DNA of 64,000 nt from Streptomyces sp. 1331.2 (GTDB lineage: Bacteria; Actinomycetota; Actinomycetes; Streptomycetales; Streptomycetaceae). The position numbers and the translations under genes were made by a program. The notes beneath the pieces are model-generated. The model made no database searches. It saw only the letters and a program-made list of their open reading frames with translations, and was not told the DNA's origin. The DNA is taken from assembly GCF_900199205.1 (NCBI RefSeq), contig NZ_OBMJ01000001.1, positions 5,635,001 through 5,699,000 on the forward strand, written 5' to 3'. Of this stretch, positions 41,603 to 50,620 are shown piece by piece (positions within the stretch are counted from its first letter, which is position 1; each line of letters opens with the position of its first letter).

Positions 41603-42391
41603 TCAGTACTTCGGGCCGATGTGGGCGTCCATGAGGGCGACGGAGTCCTTACGGGCGACGGAGATGTTGACCTGACCGGTAGGGCGCGGGATCGAAGCCT
41701 TCCACCGGACACCGACGGCGTCGAGGGTGGCGGTGAAGAGGCCGATGATGTCGGTCGAGGTGTTGGTGAAAAAGTAACGCGGGTACTCGTAGCGCTTCGT
41801 GACGCCACCGACGGTGCGGGTCGCCCAGTTGGTGATGCGGCAGCCGTCGGAGTGGATCAGGCCGCGCAGGAACTCCCAGGGATGGGCGTCCACGATCTCC
41901 TGCTGCCAGGGCTCCAGGGCTATGGTGCGCTCGTGCTTCTTGCCCGGGCCGTGCTGGGGGAAGTGGCAGGTCAGGTGGTTCGAGTAGATCTTGACGTCAT
42001 GGCACCCGGTGCGTCGGACCTGGCATGGCGTGTTGTTGGGGAGGACCTGCCGCATGGCCTGTTCGACGGATTCCATGACGCCAGGCCACTTGTCGTCGCA
42101 CGTGATCTGGAGGCTTTGGGTCCTGCGGTACTCATTGGGCAGCAGGATGTGGCCGTCGCCCAGATAGAGTCCCAGGAGGTATGCGTACGCGGGGCGGTTC
42201 AACTGGCTGCCGTAGCAGTGCGGGCAGGTGGAGCGCTTGCGGCCGGGGAGCTTGTTGCGCTTGGCGAGGTCCCGGTGCTTCCACCATGAGACCGTGCCTT
42301 TCGGGACCCCGAGGCGGCGGGCCACCTCGGCATTGCTGATACCTCGACGAAGGAGGTGGACGGCTTGTTCGCGCACGGAGACACTGGTCAT
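41603..42391 (-). CDS. HTH protein with LAGLIDADG-like endonuclease domain
   Basis: A 262-residue free-standing protein. Residues 5-45 are an HTH (AVHLLRRGISNAEVARRLGV then PKGTVSWWKH). CPHC at about 56-59 is a zinc-type half. Two LAGLIDADG-like helices follow: AYLLGLYLGDGHI (about 70-82) and EFLRGLIHSDGCR (about 173-185), each with the catalytic-type acidic residue in GDG/SDG. That is the pattern of a single-chain homing-endonuclease fold. It lies between pyk and tRNA-Leu on the same strand as the tRNA and 101 bp from it. DNA binding is likely; whether it still cuts is unknown. No intein or intron host is seen. Confidence 0.72.
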   Translation of the reverse strand: MTSVSVREQAVHLLRRGISNAEVARRLGVPKGTVSWWKHRDLAKRNKLPGRKRSTCPHCYGSQLNRPAYAYLLGLYLGDGHILLPNEYRRTQSLQITCDDKWPGVMESVEQAMRQVLPNNTPCQVRRTGCHDVKIYSNHLTCHFPQHGPGKKHERTIALEPWQQEIVDAHPWEFLRGLIHSDGCRITNWATRTVGGVTKRYEYPRYFFTNTSTDIIGLFTATLDAVGVRWKASIPRPTGQVNISVARKDSVALMDAHIGPKY

Positions 42392-42492
42392 GTGCGTCAG
42401 ATTGGGCTGCGTCAGGCCGAGTGGTGGATGATTTGGATGCCATCCACTAGATGAGGTGAATTTCCTGCAACCTGGGAATATAAGGAAGATTC

Positions 42493-42578
42493 TGGTGCCG
42501 AGTGTGGGATTCGAACCCACACGCCCTTTCAGGCAATCGCTTTTGAGGCGATCGTGTCTGCCCTTCCACCAACCCGGC
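42493..42578 (-). tRNA. tRNA-Leu (CAA anticodon)
   Basis: The minus strand folds to a class II tRNA. The acceptor GCCGGGT pairs with ACTCGGC, and a discriminator A and an encoded CCA follow. The anticodon loop CTCAAAA between ATCGC and GCGAT gives CAA, reading UUG, and there is a long variable arm (GCC-TGAAA-GGGC). The T arm is GGTTCGAATCC. It is the tRNA-Leu for UUG, not the UUA-reading bldA. It sits between a LAGLIDADG-like gene and a divergent regulator. Confidence 0.93.
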
Positions 42579-42670
42579 AAGTTCGCGCCCGTGAAGGATA
42601 CCCTGTGCGCGCCGTTCAGCGCAGCTAGGTACCCTCGTGCATGCAGTACCCCGCCGGAACGAGGAGCCCC

Positions 42671-43327
42671 GTGAGCACCGCCGACGAGCAGGCACAGCCG
42701 CTTGAGACCGATTCGCCCCAGATCACCCGGATCGTGATCGCCGAGGATGAGGCGTTGATCCGTCTCGACCTGAAGGAGATGCTGGAGGAGGAGGGGTACA
42801 CCGTCGTCGGTGAGGCCGGGGACGGGGAGACGGCGGTGAAGCTCGTGGAGGAGCTGAAGCCGGATCTGGCGATCTTCGACGTGAAGATGCCGGTGCTGGA
42901 CGGGCTGTCGGCCGCCGAGCAGATCCACGAGAAGCACCTGGCCCCCGTGCTGATGCTCACCGCGTTCTCGCAGCGTGAGCTCGTGGACCGGGCGCGGGAC
43001 GCGGGCGCGATGGCGTACATCGTCAAGCCGTTCTCGAAGGCGGACCTGGTGCCGGCGATCGAGATGGCGGTGTCGCGGTACACCGAGATGCGGGCGCTGG
43101 AGAAGGAGATCGGGGATCTCTCCCAGCGGCTGGAGACCCGGAAGCTGGTGGACCGGGCGAAGGGCGTGCTGCAGACGAAGTTCGGGCTGAACGAGCCGGC
43201 CGCGTTCCGGTGGATCCAGAAGACCTCGATGGACCGGCGGATGACGATGGCGGCGGTGGCCGAGGCGGTCATCGAGGAGGGCGAGGCCCAGGACCGCAAG
43301 AAGGCGGAAGAGGGCACGCCCGAGTAG
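42671..43327 (+). CDS. pdtaR: ANTAR-domain response regulator (PdtaR-like)
   Basis: A 218-residue protein. The receiver domain has acidic residues VIAEDEAL, the phospho-Asp in LAIFDVKMPVLDG, and Lys in AYIVKPFSKADL. The C-terminal ANTAR domain (VDRAKGVLQTKFGLNEPAAF followed by RWIQKTSMDRRMTMAAVAEA) binds RNA hairpins to act as an antiterminator. The GTG at 42671 follows AGGAG by 4 nt. The location next to pyk and polA is typical for streptomycetes. PdtaR homology is inferred from architecture. Confidence 0.87.
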   Translation: MSTADEQAQPLETDSPQITRIVIAEDEALIRLDLKEMLEEEGYTVVGEAGDGETAVKLVEELKPDLAIFDVKMPVLDGLSAAEQIHEKHLAPVLMLTAFSQRELVDRARDAGAMAYIVKPFSKADLVPAIEMAVSRYTEMRALEKEIGDLSQRLETRKLVDRAKGVLQTKFGLNEPAAFRWIQKTSMDRRMTMAAVAEAVIEEGEAQDRKKAEEGTPE

Positions 43328-43339
43328 GACGGACATGAG

Positions 43340-43374
43340 GAAGGGCCCGGCAGAGGGGATCTGCCGGGCCCTTC
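43340..43374. terminator. Perfect 15-bp terminator, pdtaR/livF
   Basis: GAAGGGCCCGGCAGA pairs exactly with its complement around GGGGA, between two convergent genes. Confidence 0.85.
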
Positions 43375-43388
43375 GTGCGTGTGGCGGC

Positions 43389-44101
43389 TCAGTCCTCGCC
43401 GAGGTAGGCCTTGCGGACGGACTCGTCGTGGAGGAGGTCGGCGCCCGTCCCGGAGAGGACGATGCGGCCGGTCTCCATGACGTAGCCCTGGTCGGAGAGC
43501 GAGAGCGCGGCCTGGGCGTTCTGCTCGACCAGGAGGATGGTCGTACCGGAGGCCTTGAGTTCGATGATGGTCGCCATGATCTTCTGCATCATGAGCGGCG
43601 AGAGGCCCATGGAGGGCTCGTCGAGCATGAGCAGTTTGGGCTGGGACATCAGGGCCCGGCCCATGGCGAGCATCTGCTGTTCGCCGCCGGACAGCGTGCC
43701 CGCGGCCTGCTTGCGGCGTTCGCCGAGGATGGGGAACAGCGAGTACGCCCGCTCGACGTCGGCGGTGATGCCGGCGGCGTCGGTGCGCAGGAAGGCGCCG
43801 AGGAGGAGGTTCTCCTCGATGGTCATGCGGGGGAAGATGTGCCGGCCTTCGGGGGAGTGGGCGAGGCCGAGGGCGACGATCTTGTGGGCGGGGACGGTGG
43901 ACAGGTCCTGGCCGTCGAAGGTGATGCGTCCGGCGGTGGGCTTGAGGAGGCCGGACAGGGTGCGCAGGGTGGTGGTCTTGCCGGCGCCGTTGGTGCCGAT
44001 GAGGGTGGTGACCTCGCCCTGGTTGACGGTGAAGCTGATGCCCTTGACGGCTTCGATCTTGCCGTAGGCGACGCGGAGGTCCTCGACCTCAAGGAGTGCG
44101 G

Positions 44102-44105
<4 letters not shown>
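43389..44105 (-). CDS. livF: Branched-chain amino-acid ABC transporter ATPase LivF
   Basis: A 238-residue ABC ATPase: Walker A IGTNGAGKTTTLRTLSG, signature LSGGEQQML, Walker B LLMLDEPSMGL and H-loop region NAQAALSLSDQGYVM. The GTG start overlaps livG by 4 bp. It is the last gene of the liv operon. Substrate assignment to Leu/Ile/Val is by family and could include other amides or amino acids. Confidence 0.94.
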
Positions 44106-44919
<814 letters not shown>

Positions 44920-44923
<4 letters not shown>

Positions 44924-46860
44924 GCCCCTGCCTTGGTGAGTGCGGTCGGCTCGCCGGTGGGCTGGGCCGGGATGGCGGCCTCGTGGAACTCCAGCTGCCG
45001 GCGCCGGTTGGGGATGAGGCCTTCGGGGCGCACGCGCATCAGGACGATCAGGGCGGCGCCGAAGGCGAGGAGCTGGTAGTCGGCGAGGAATTCGAGCTTC
45101 TTCGGGATGAGGAAGAGGAGGGTGGCGCCGGCGAGGGGGCCGCTGATGGTGCCCATGCCGCCGAGGATGACGGCGGCGAGCAGGAAGGCGGAGTTGGGCG
45201 GGAGGGCTTCGGCGAAGGTGTACTGGTCGGGGGTGACGGTGTAGCTGACGTGGGCCTGGACGGTGCCGGCGAGGCCGGCGAGGCAGGCGCCGAGAGCGAA
45301 GGCGAGGAGCTTCAGGCGGAAGCCGTTGATGCCCATGGCTTCGGCGGCGGTCTCGTCCTCGCGGATGGCGACCCAGGCGCGGCCGATGCGGGAGTTGCCG
45401 ACGCGGGCGAAGACCAGCACGACGAGGGCGGTGACCAGGAGCATCAGCAGGTAGTAGTTGGAGAAGCGGCCGAGTTCGATGCCGGCGACGGTGTGCGGTT
45501 TGCCGAGGTCGAAGCCGAGGATCTGCAGGTCGGGGATCCGCGGGATGCCGTTGGAGCCGTTGGTGATCTTCGGGCCGGTGGTGCCGTTGAGGTTGAGCAT
45601 GGTGATGCGGAAGATCTCGCCGAAGCCGAGGGTGACGATGGCGAGGTAGTCGCCGCGCAGCCGCAGGGTGGGGGCGCCGATCAGGACGCCGAAGACCATG
45701 GAGACGGCGGCGCCGGTGAGCATCGCGGCCCAGAAGGGGAACTGGACGTGGATGGGGGAGGCGGGGGACCCGGAGACCAGGGCGGCGGCGTAGGCGCCGA
45801 CGCCGAGGAAGGCGACGTACCCGAGGTCGAGCAGCCCGGCCAGGCCGACGACGATGTTGAGGCCGAGGGCGACGGTGGCGAAGATCAGGATGTTGGTGGC
45901 GACGGAGGTGTACTGGTCGCTGCTCTGGGTGAACGGGAAGCTGGCGGCGGCGGCGAAGGCGGCGCCGGTGGTGACCGGGCGGTGCTTGACGGTCAGTGCG
46001 CGCAGCCGGGTGATCAGGCCGGACCTGGTGAGGGCGGCGACGGCGAGGCCGGTGAACAGCAGGCAGCCGGTGAAGAGTTCGCCGTACTCGGTGTCGATGC
46101 CGAAGGTGATCGCGAACAGGCCGAGGCCGAAGGCGACGACGATGATCAGGACCTCGGCCCAGGACGGGAGTTCGCGCGGGGCGGCGAGCGGGCGGTCGAT
46201 CTTGCCGAGGCGCAGCCAGGTGTTGGCGAGGTGGCCGAGTTGGAGCAGCAGGACGGCGCCGGTGGCGATGGCGATGCCGCCGGCGAGGGCGGTCAGGACG
46301 GGGGCGACGGGCTGGTCGTCGGGGATGGCGTGGGTGCCGAGCCAGACGAGGGGGGCGGCCGGGACGAGCAGGAGGAGGCGCTTGTCGACGGTCCGCAGCG
46401 GGACGCTGGTGCGGCGGTCGAGGGGGAGGCCGAGGGCGCCGAGGACGGCGAGCAGGCCGCCGGCGGCGAGGACCCAGCCGCCGGGTTCGAGGTTGGCGAG
46501 GCCGCCGAGTTCGACGGAGATGGTGGCGACCGAGTAGGCGGCGAGGGCGAGGGCGCCGGTGGCTGCGTACAGGACGGCGTTGTTGCTGCGGGTGGGGGCG
46601 GCCCAGCGCAGGCCGGGGACGCCTTGGGTGGCGAGCAGCAGGAGGAGGGTGAGGAGGCCGGCGGTGAGGGCGAGCCATTGGAGGCCGGCGGGGGAGCCGT
46701 AGTAGGTGAGGTCGCCGGGGAAGTCGGAGGTCCAGGTCCAGGACATGGCGGCGGAGGCGGTGGTGGCGAGGGCGCCGAGGCCGGTGAGGGCGGCGGCGGC
46801 TCGGGCCGGCAGGGGGATGACCGGGGTGGTTTCGGTGCTGGTGGTGGTCATGGTGGTCAC
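44920..46860 (-). CDS. livM: Branched-chain amino-acid ABC permease LivM, long N-terminal extension
   Basis: A 646-residue permease. The C-terminal half is the LivM core (LNIVVGLAGLLDLGYVAFLG, DYLAIVTLGFGEIFRI, WVAIREDETAAEAMGINGFR, PNSAFLLAAVILGGMGTISG). The N-terminal half, about 300 residues, adds several extra membrane helices with no known role. E. coli LivM is about 425 residues. The GTG start overlaps the livH stop. Confidence 0.92.
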
Positions 46861-47786
46861 GCCCTGTCCGCGACGCGCTCGCCGAGCAGGCCTTGGGGCC
46901 GGACGAGGAGCACGAGGATGAGGAGTACGAAGGCCCAGACGTCCTTCCAGGCGCCGCCTCCGAAGAGGTGCATGCCGGGCAGGTGCTGGATGTAGCCGGT
47001 GGCGAGGGCTTCGGCGAGGCCGAGGGCGAGGCCGCCGAGCATGGCGCCGTAGATGTTGCCGATGCCGCCGAGGACGGCGGCGGTGAAGGCCTTGAGGCCG
47101 AGGATGAAGCCCATCCGGAAGTCGATCTGGCCGCTGCGCAGGCCGTAGGCGACGGCGGCGACGGCGGCGAACGCGGCGCCGATGGCGAAGGCCATGACGA
47201 TGATGCGGTCGGTGTCGATGCCCATGAGCTTGGCGGTGTCGGGGTCCTGGCTGGTGGCCTGCATGGCGCGGCCGGAGCGGGTGCGGGTGACGAACCAGCC
47301 GAGGGCGAGCATGCACAGCGGGGCGGCGATGATCAGGAAGAGGTCGCTGCGCTGGATGGTGACGGAGCCGAGGCTGAAGGGGTCGCCGGGGAGCTTGGGG
47401 AAGACGCGGGCCTTCTTGGCGTCGGGGTAGAAGGAGAAGACGAGTTGCTGGAGGAAGATGGACAGCCCGATCGCGGTGATGAGTGGGGCGAGCCGGGGGG
47501 CGTTGCGCAGGGGGCGGTAGGCGAACCGCTCGGCGGCGACGGCGGTGAGGGTGGAGACCAGGATGCCGGCGATGAGCATCAGCGGTAGGGCGAGCCAGAG
47601 GGTGGTGCCGCCGGGGAGGGCGAGGTAGGCGGTCAGGGCGCCGAAGCCGCCGACCATGACGATCTCGCCGTGGGCGAAGTTGATGAGCTGGACGATGCCG
47701 TAGACCATCGTGTAGCCGATCGCGACGAGTCCGTAGAGGGCGCCGAGGATCAGGCCGTTGGCCAGCTGCTGCGGTAGGTCGTGCAC
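46857..47786 (-). CDS. livH: Branched-chain amino-acid ABC permease LivH
   Basis: A 309-residue inner-membrane permease with the LivH signatures LILGALYGLVAIGYTMVYGI, NFAHGEIVMVGGFG, RSGRAMQATSQDPDTAKLMG and AFTAAVLGGIGNIYGAMLGG. GGAGG precedes the GTG. It is the first permease gene, following livK across a hairpin. Confidence 0.95.
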   Translation of the reverse strand: MHDLPQQLANGLILGALYGLVAIGYTMVYGIVQLINFAHGEIVMVGGFGALTAYLALPGGTTLWLALPLMLIAGILVSTLTAVAAERFAYRPLRNAPRLAPLITAIGLSIFLQQLVFSFYPDAKKARVFPKLPGDPFSLGSVTIQRSDLFLIIAAPLCMLALGWFVTRTRSGRAMQATSQDPDTAKLMGIDTDRIIVMAFAIGAAFAAVAAVAYGLRSGQIDFRMGFILGLKAFTAAVLGGIGNIYGAMLGGLALGLAEALATGYIQHLPGMHLFGGGAWKDVWAFVLLILVLLVRPQGLLGERVADRA

Positions 47787-47840
47787 CGCTGGGCCTCCGT
47801 AGTGCGTTCGGGGGTGTCCGCGTGGGTGGTGGATGTGGGG

Positions 47841-47873
47841 GCGCGCGGGGGCACTCGTGGCGCCCCCGCGCGC
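47841..47873 (-). terminator. Intercistronic hairpin between livK and livH
   Basis: GCGCGCGGGGGC pairs with its exact complement (12 bp) over a 9-nt gap. In binding-protein operons such hairpins often stop or protect most transcripts after the binding-protein gene, giving more binding protein than permease. Confidence 0.7.
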
Positions 47874-47925
47874 TGTGGTGGTTCGGTGGGTGGTGCTCGG
47901 CTGGTGGAGCGGCTCAGTCGTCGAA

Positions 47926-48006
47926 GCGGTTGGAGCCGTTCAGCTGCTGAAGCCGTCGAAGCCGTTGGAGCCCTTGGAGCCGTTGGAGCCGTTCAGCTGG
48001 TGAAGC
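47926..48006. repeat. Two imperfect 28-bp direct repeats in the livK-livH gap
   Basis: Units at 47926-47953 and 47979-48006 differ at two positions and share TTGGAGCCGTTCAGCT. Shorter GTTGGAGCC-type units lie between them. No coding sense is apparent. Confidence 0.6.
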
Positions 48007-48026
48007 GGCTCGGCCCTCGACGTGGC

Positions 48027-49256
48027 TCAGCCGTTGAAGGTGCCGGACTTCTCCACGGCCCACTTGCCGTCCTTGACGGCGTAGACGGTGAGCTGCTTGT
48101 TGGTGGTGTCACCGAACTCGTCGAAGGAGACCTTGCCGGTCACGCCGTCGAAGGCGACCTTCTGGACGGCGTCGCGGACGGCCTTGCGGTCCGGGACCTT
48201 GCCGTTGTTGTCCTTCACGGCCTGCTTGACGCCCTGGATGATGGCCCAGGCGCTGTCGTAGGAGTAGCCGCCGTAGGTCTCGTAGGCGTCCTTGTAGCCG
48301 GCGGTCTTGTAGTCGGCGATGAACTTCTTGGCGGTGTCGAGGGTTTCGACGGGCAGGCCGACGGCGGTGGCGTAGTCGCCCTGGCTCTTGGGGTTGAGCT
48401 TGATGAAGTCGCCGCTCTGGATGCCGTCGCCGCCCATCAGCGGGATGTTGACGCCGGCGTCCTTGAGCTGGAGGGAGAGCGGGCCGGCGGCGGGGTACTC
48501 GCCGCCGTAGTAGACGGCTTCGGCTCCGGAGGTCTTGACCTTGGTGACGATGGCGGAGAAGTCGCGGTCGTCGGGGTTGACGTGCTCCTCGCCGACGAGG
48601 GAGCCGCCGAGCTTGGTGAACTCGCCCTTGAAGGTGCCGGCGAGGCCGGCGCCGTAGGTCTTCTGGTCGTCGATGAGGAAGACCTTGGTCTTCTTGGCGT
48701 CGTTGTAGAGGAACTGGGCGGCGAAGGGGCCCTGGACGGCGTCGGTGGTGGCGGTGCGGAAGTAGGACTTGAAGGGGCGCTTCTTCTCGCCGCTGGCCCA
48801 CTTCTCGCCCTGGCTGAGGGCGACGCCGGTGTTGGCGGGGGAGACCTCGACCAGGTTGGCGTCGTCGAAGATCTGCTGCATCGACTGCGCGACGCTGGAG
48901 TTGAGGGGGCCGACGACGCCGAGCACCTTGGAGTCGCCGACCAGCTGGGTGGCGTTCTGCTGACCGGGGGCGGGCTTGGCGGTGTCGTCGAGGGCCTTGA
49001 TCTCGAACTTGACGCCGGGGACCTCGTTGGTCTCGTTGGCCTTCTTGATCGCGAGGTCGACGGAGTTGCGGATGCCGAGGCCGAGGGCGGAGAGGTCGCC
49101 GGTGAGGGGGGCGTCGACGCCGATGACGACGGTGGTGCCGGAGCCGGCGTTGGCGGAGCCGTCGCCGCTCTTCTTCTCCCCGCGGGAGCCACAGGCGCTG
49201 AGGCTGAGGGCGCCGATCACGGCAATGCTCACGACAATTGCAGAACGATGACGCAC
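48027..49256 (-). CDS. livK: Branched-chain amino-acid-binding lipoprotein LivK-like
   Basis: A 409-residue lipoprotein. GTG 49256 starts a signal peptide (VRHRSAIVVSIAVIGA) with lipobox LSLSAC. The type I periplasmic binding fold follows (VVIGVDAPLTGDLSALGLGI, VLGVVGPLNSSVAQ, AVYYGGEYPAAGPL, YETYGGYSYDSAWAIIQ). AAGGGGA precedes the start. It is the first gene of the liv operon, and Lgt at 20937 would lipidate it. Confidence 0.93.
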   Translation of the reverse strand: MRHRSAIVVSIAVIGALSLSACGSRGEKKSGDGSANAGSGTTVVIGVDAPLTGDLSALGLGIRNSVDLAIKKANETNEVPGVKFEIKALDDTAKPAPGQQNATQLVGDSKVLGVVGPLNSSVAQSMQQIFDDANLVEVSPANTGVALSQGEKWASGEKKRPFKSYFRTATTDAVQGPFAAQFLYNDAKKTKVFLIDDQKTYGAGLAGTFKGEFTKLGGSLVGEEHVNPDDRDFSAIVTKVKTSGAEAVYYGGEYPAAGPLSLQLKDAGVNIPLMGGDGIQSGDFIKLNPKSQGDYATAVGLPVETLDTAKKFIADYKTAGYKDAYETYGGYSYDSAWAIIQGVKQAVKDNNGKVPDRKAVRDAVQKVAFDGVTGKVSFDEFGDTTNKQLTVYAVKDGKWAVEKSGTFNG

Positions 49257-49924
49257 GAGGGTCCCCTTCGGTTCAGGAAGCGCCCGCGCGGGAATGGCGG
49301 GAGCCGGAGTGCGCGAGGGCCGGGCCCAATCGGATAGCGCGGTGACTGGCCGTGACTCTAGATGTCGATGGGCGGCTCGGGCAGTGCTGCGGGCATGCTG
49401 TGATTCTCTTGTTATGAGCACACGGAGCAGTTGTCTCAGCATGTGGTCGTTTCGGCTCGATCGATCCTCCGATGCCGGGCGTTTACTGCCTGGTAGGGGG
49501 ATGTAAGGGCCAGAAATGCAGGTTGCAGCTGGCAGCGTCGATAATCGGACAGGGGTGTCCGATGCTCAGGTTTCGTTCGTGAGTGTCCGGATTTCGGACC
49601 TGGAGGGCGCGGCGCAGGGGATCCGGTGCTGGGGAGAGGCCCGGAATCGGAATCTGGTCGGATTTCCTACTTGTTACGCAGCGTTACAGGTTTGAGATGC
49701 GCGCTGACCGTGTCGACCGTGCCGACCGTGCGCGGACATGCGAGCGCCCCCCTGTCCTGACCAACGCCTGCCCAGCGTGGCAGGTGGTCAAACAGGGGGG
49801 CGGACAAGGGACTTGATCTCGTCTTGACTGAACTAGGCGCGGTGGTGCGGACGTTACGGGCGAGGCGCTGCGCTGTGCTGCCCCCGAACGCGCTGCCGGT
49901 GGAGCCGTGCTGCCCGGGCGGCCG
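49257..49924. other. Long intergenic region upstream of livK
   Basis: 668 bp without a convincing gene; the livK promoter should be at its left end. A pair of GTTAC elements with a following GAGAT (49673-49698) weakly resembles GlnR sites. A three-tier hairpin lies at 49745-49802. GC content is lower than in neighbouring genes. Confidence 0.5.
49745..49802. ncRNA. Three-tier hairpin, possible structured RNA or terminator
   Basis: Three nested perfect stems: CGCCCCCCTGT/ACAGGGGGGCG (11 bp), TGACCA/TGGTCA (6 bp) and CCTGCC/GGCAGG (6 bp) around a 6-nt loop, with small bulges. No U-tract follows on the plus strand. It lies about 120 bp beyond the thioesterase stop. It could be that gene's terminator or a stable RNA element. 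Confidence 0.4.
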
Positions 49925-50389
49925 TCAGAGGTCGCGCAGCATGCAGGTCAGCCGGCAGCTGGTGATCCGCTTGCCGGTGTCGTCGGTGATCGCGATCTCG
50001 TAGGTGGCGGCGGTGCGGCCCTTGAACACGGCCGTCGCCACCCCGGTGACCAGCCCCGACGTCGCCGAGCGGTGGTGGGTGGCGTTGAGGTCCACGCCGA
50101 CCGCGTACCGGCCGGGGCCCGCGTGCAGCATCGCGCCGATCGAGCCCAGCGTCTCGGCCAGCGCCGCCGACGCACCGCCGTGCAGCAGCCCGTACGGCTG
50201 CTGGTTGCCCTCCACCGGCATGGTGCCGACGACGCGGTCGGCGGAGGCCTCGACGATCCGGATGCCGAGCTTCTCGCCGAGGTCACCGCCGGAGAAGGTC
50301 TCCGCGGTGACGCCGAGCTTGGCGAAGTGGTCCAGCACGTCCTGCGGGACGTTCAGGACGGGGGCGGTGCCGGGGGCCGCATCGGCCAT
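49925..50389 (-). CDS. PaaI-family hotdog thioesterase
   Basis: A 154-residue hotdog-fold protein. YGLLHGGASAALAETLGSIG is the PaaI-type active-site helix (H-G-G-x-x-x-x-L-x-E/D). HHRSATSGLVTGVATAVFKG follows, as in acyl-CoA thioesterases. AGGAG precedes the ATG at 50389. The acyl substrate is unknown. It is divergent from polA. Confidence 0.87.
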   Translation of the reverse strand: MADAAPGTAPVLNVPQDVLDHFAKLGVTAETFSGGDLGEKLGIRIVEASADRVVGTMPVEGNQQPYGLLHGGASAALAETLGSIGAMLHAGPGRYAVGVDLNATHHRSATSGLVTGVATAVFKGRTAATYEIAITDDTGKRITSCRLTCMLRDL

Positions 50390-50575
50390 GGGGGAACTCC
50401 TGCCGCTCAGGGGGGTCACTGGTCCTGCTGCCTGTGATCGTACGACCGTCCTACTCGGTACGGTCCCCACCCCTGGGGTCCCCACCCCTGCGGGCACGGC
50501 CCCTGCGGGCACGGCCCCCGCGGGCACCGGCACCGTGCTCACCGGCACCGCGCCCCTTTTGTCGGTGCCGGGCCA

Positions 50576-50581
50576 TAGGAT
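50576..50581 (+). promoter_or_regulatory. -10-like box upstream of polA
   Basis: TAGGAT is a good -10 match. Transcription would begin near 50588, which leaves about 33 nt to the preferred GTG at 50621. Confidence 0.4.
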
Positions 50582-50620
50582 CGGTGGCCGGTAGTGGAAT
50601 CGGCAGGAACGGACGTTGAC

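Noticed and set aside
42493..42578. bldA (UUA-reading tRNA-Leu)
   Set aside because: The anticodon loop CTCAAAA gives CAA, which reads UUG, not UUA.
47926..48006. Short CRISPR array in the livK-livH gap
   Set aside because: Only two imperfect repeats, with no regular spacers and no cas genes.
49673..49698. GlnR site for livK
   Set aside because: Only GTTAC repeats are clear; the second half GAGAT matches poorly and is over 400 bp from livK.
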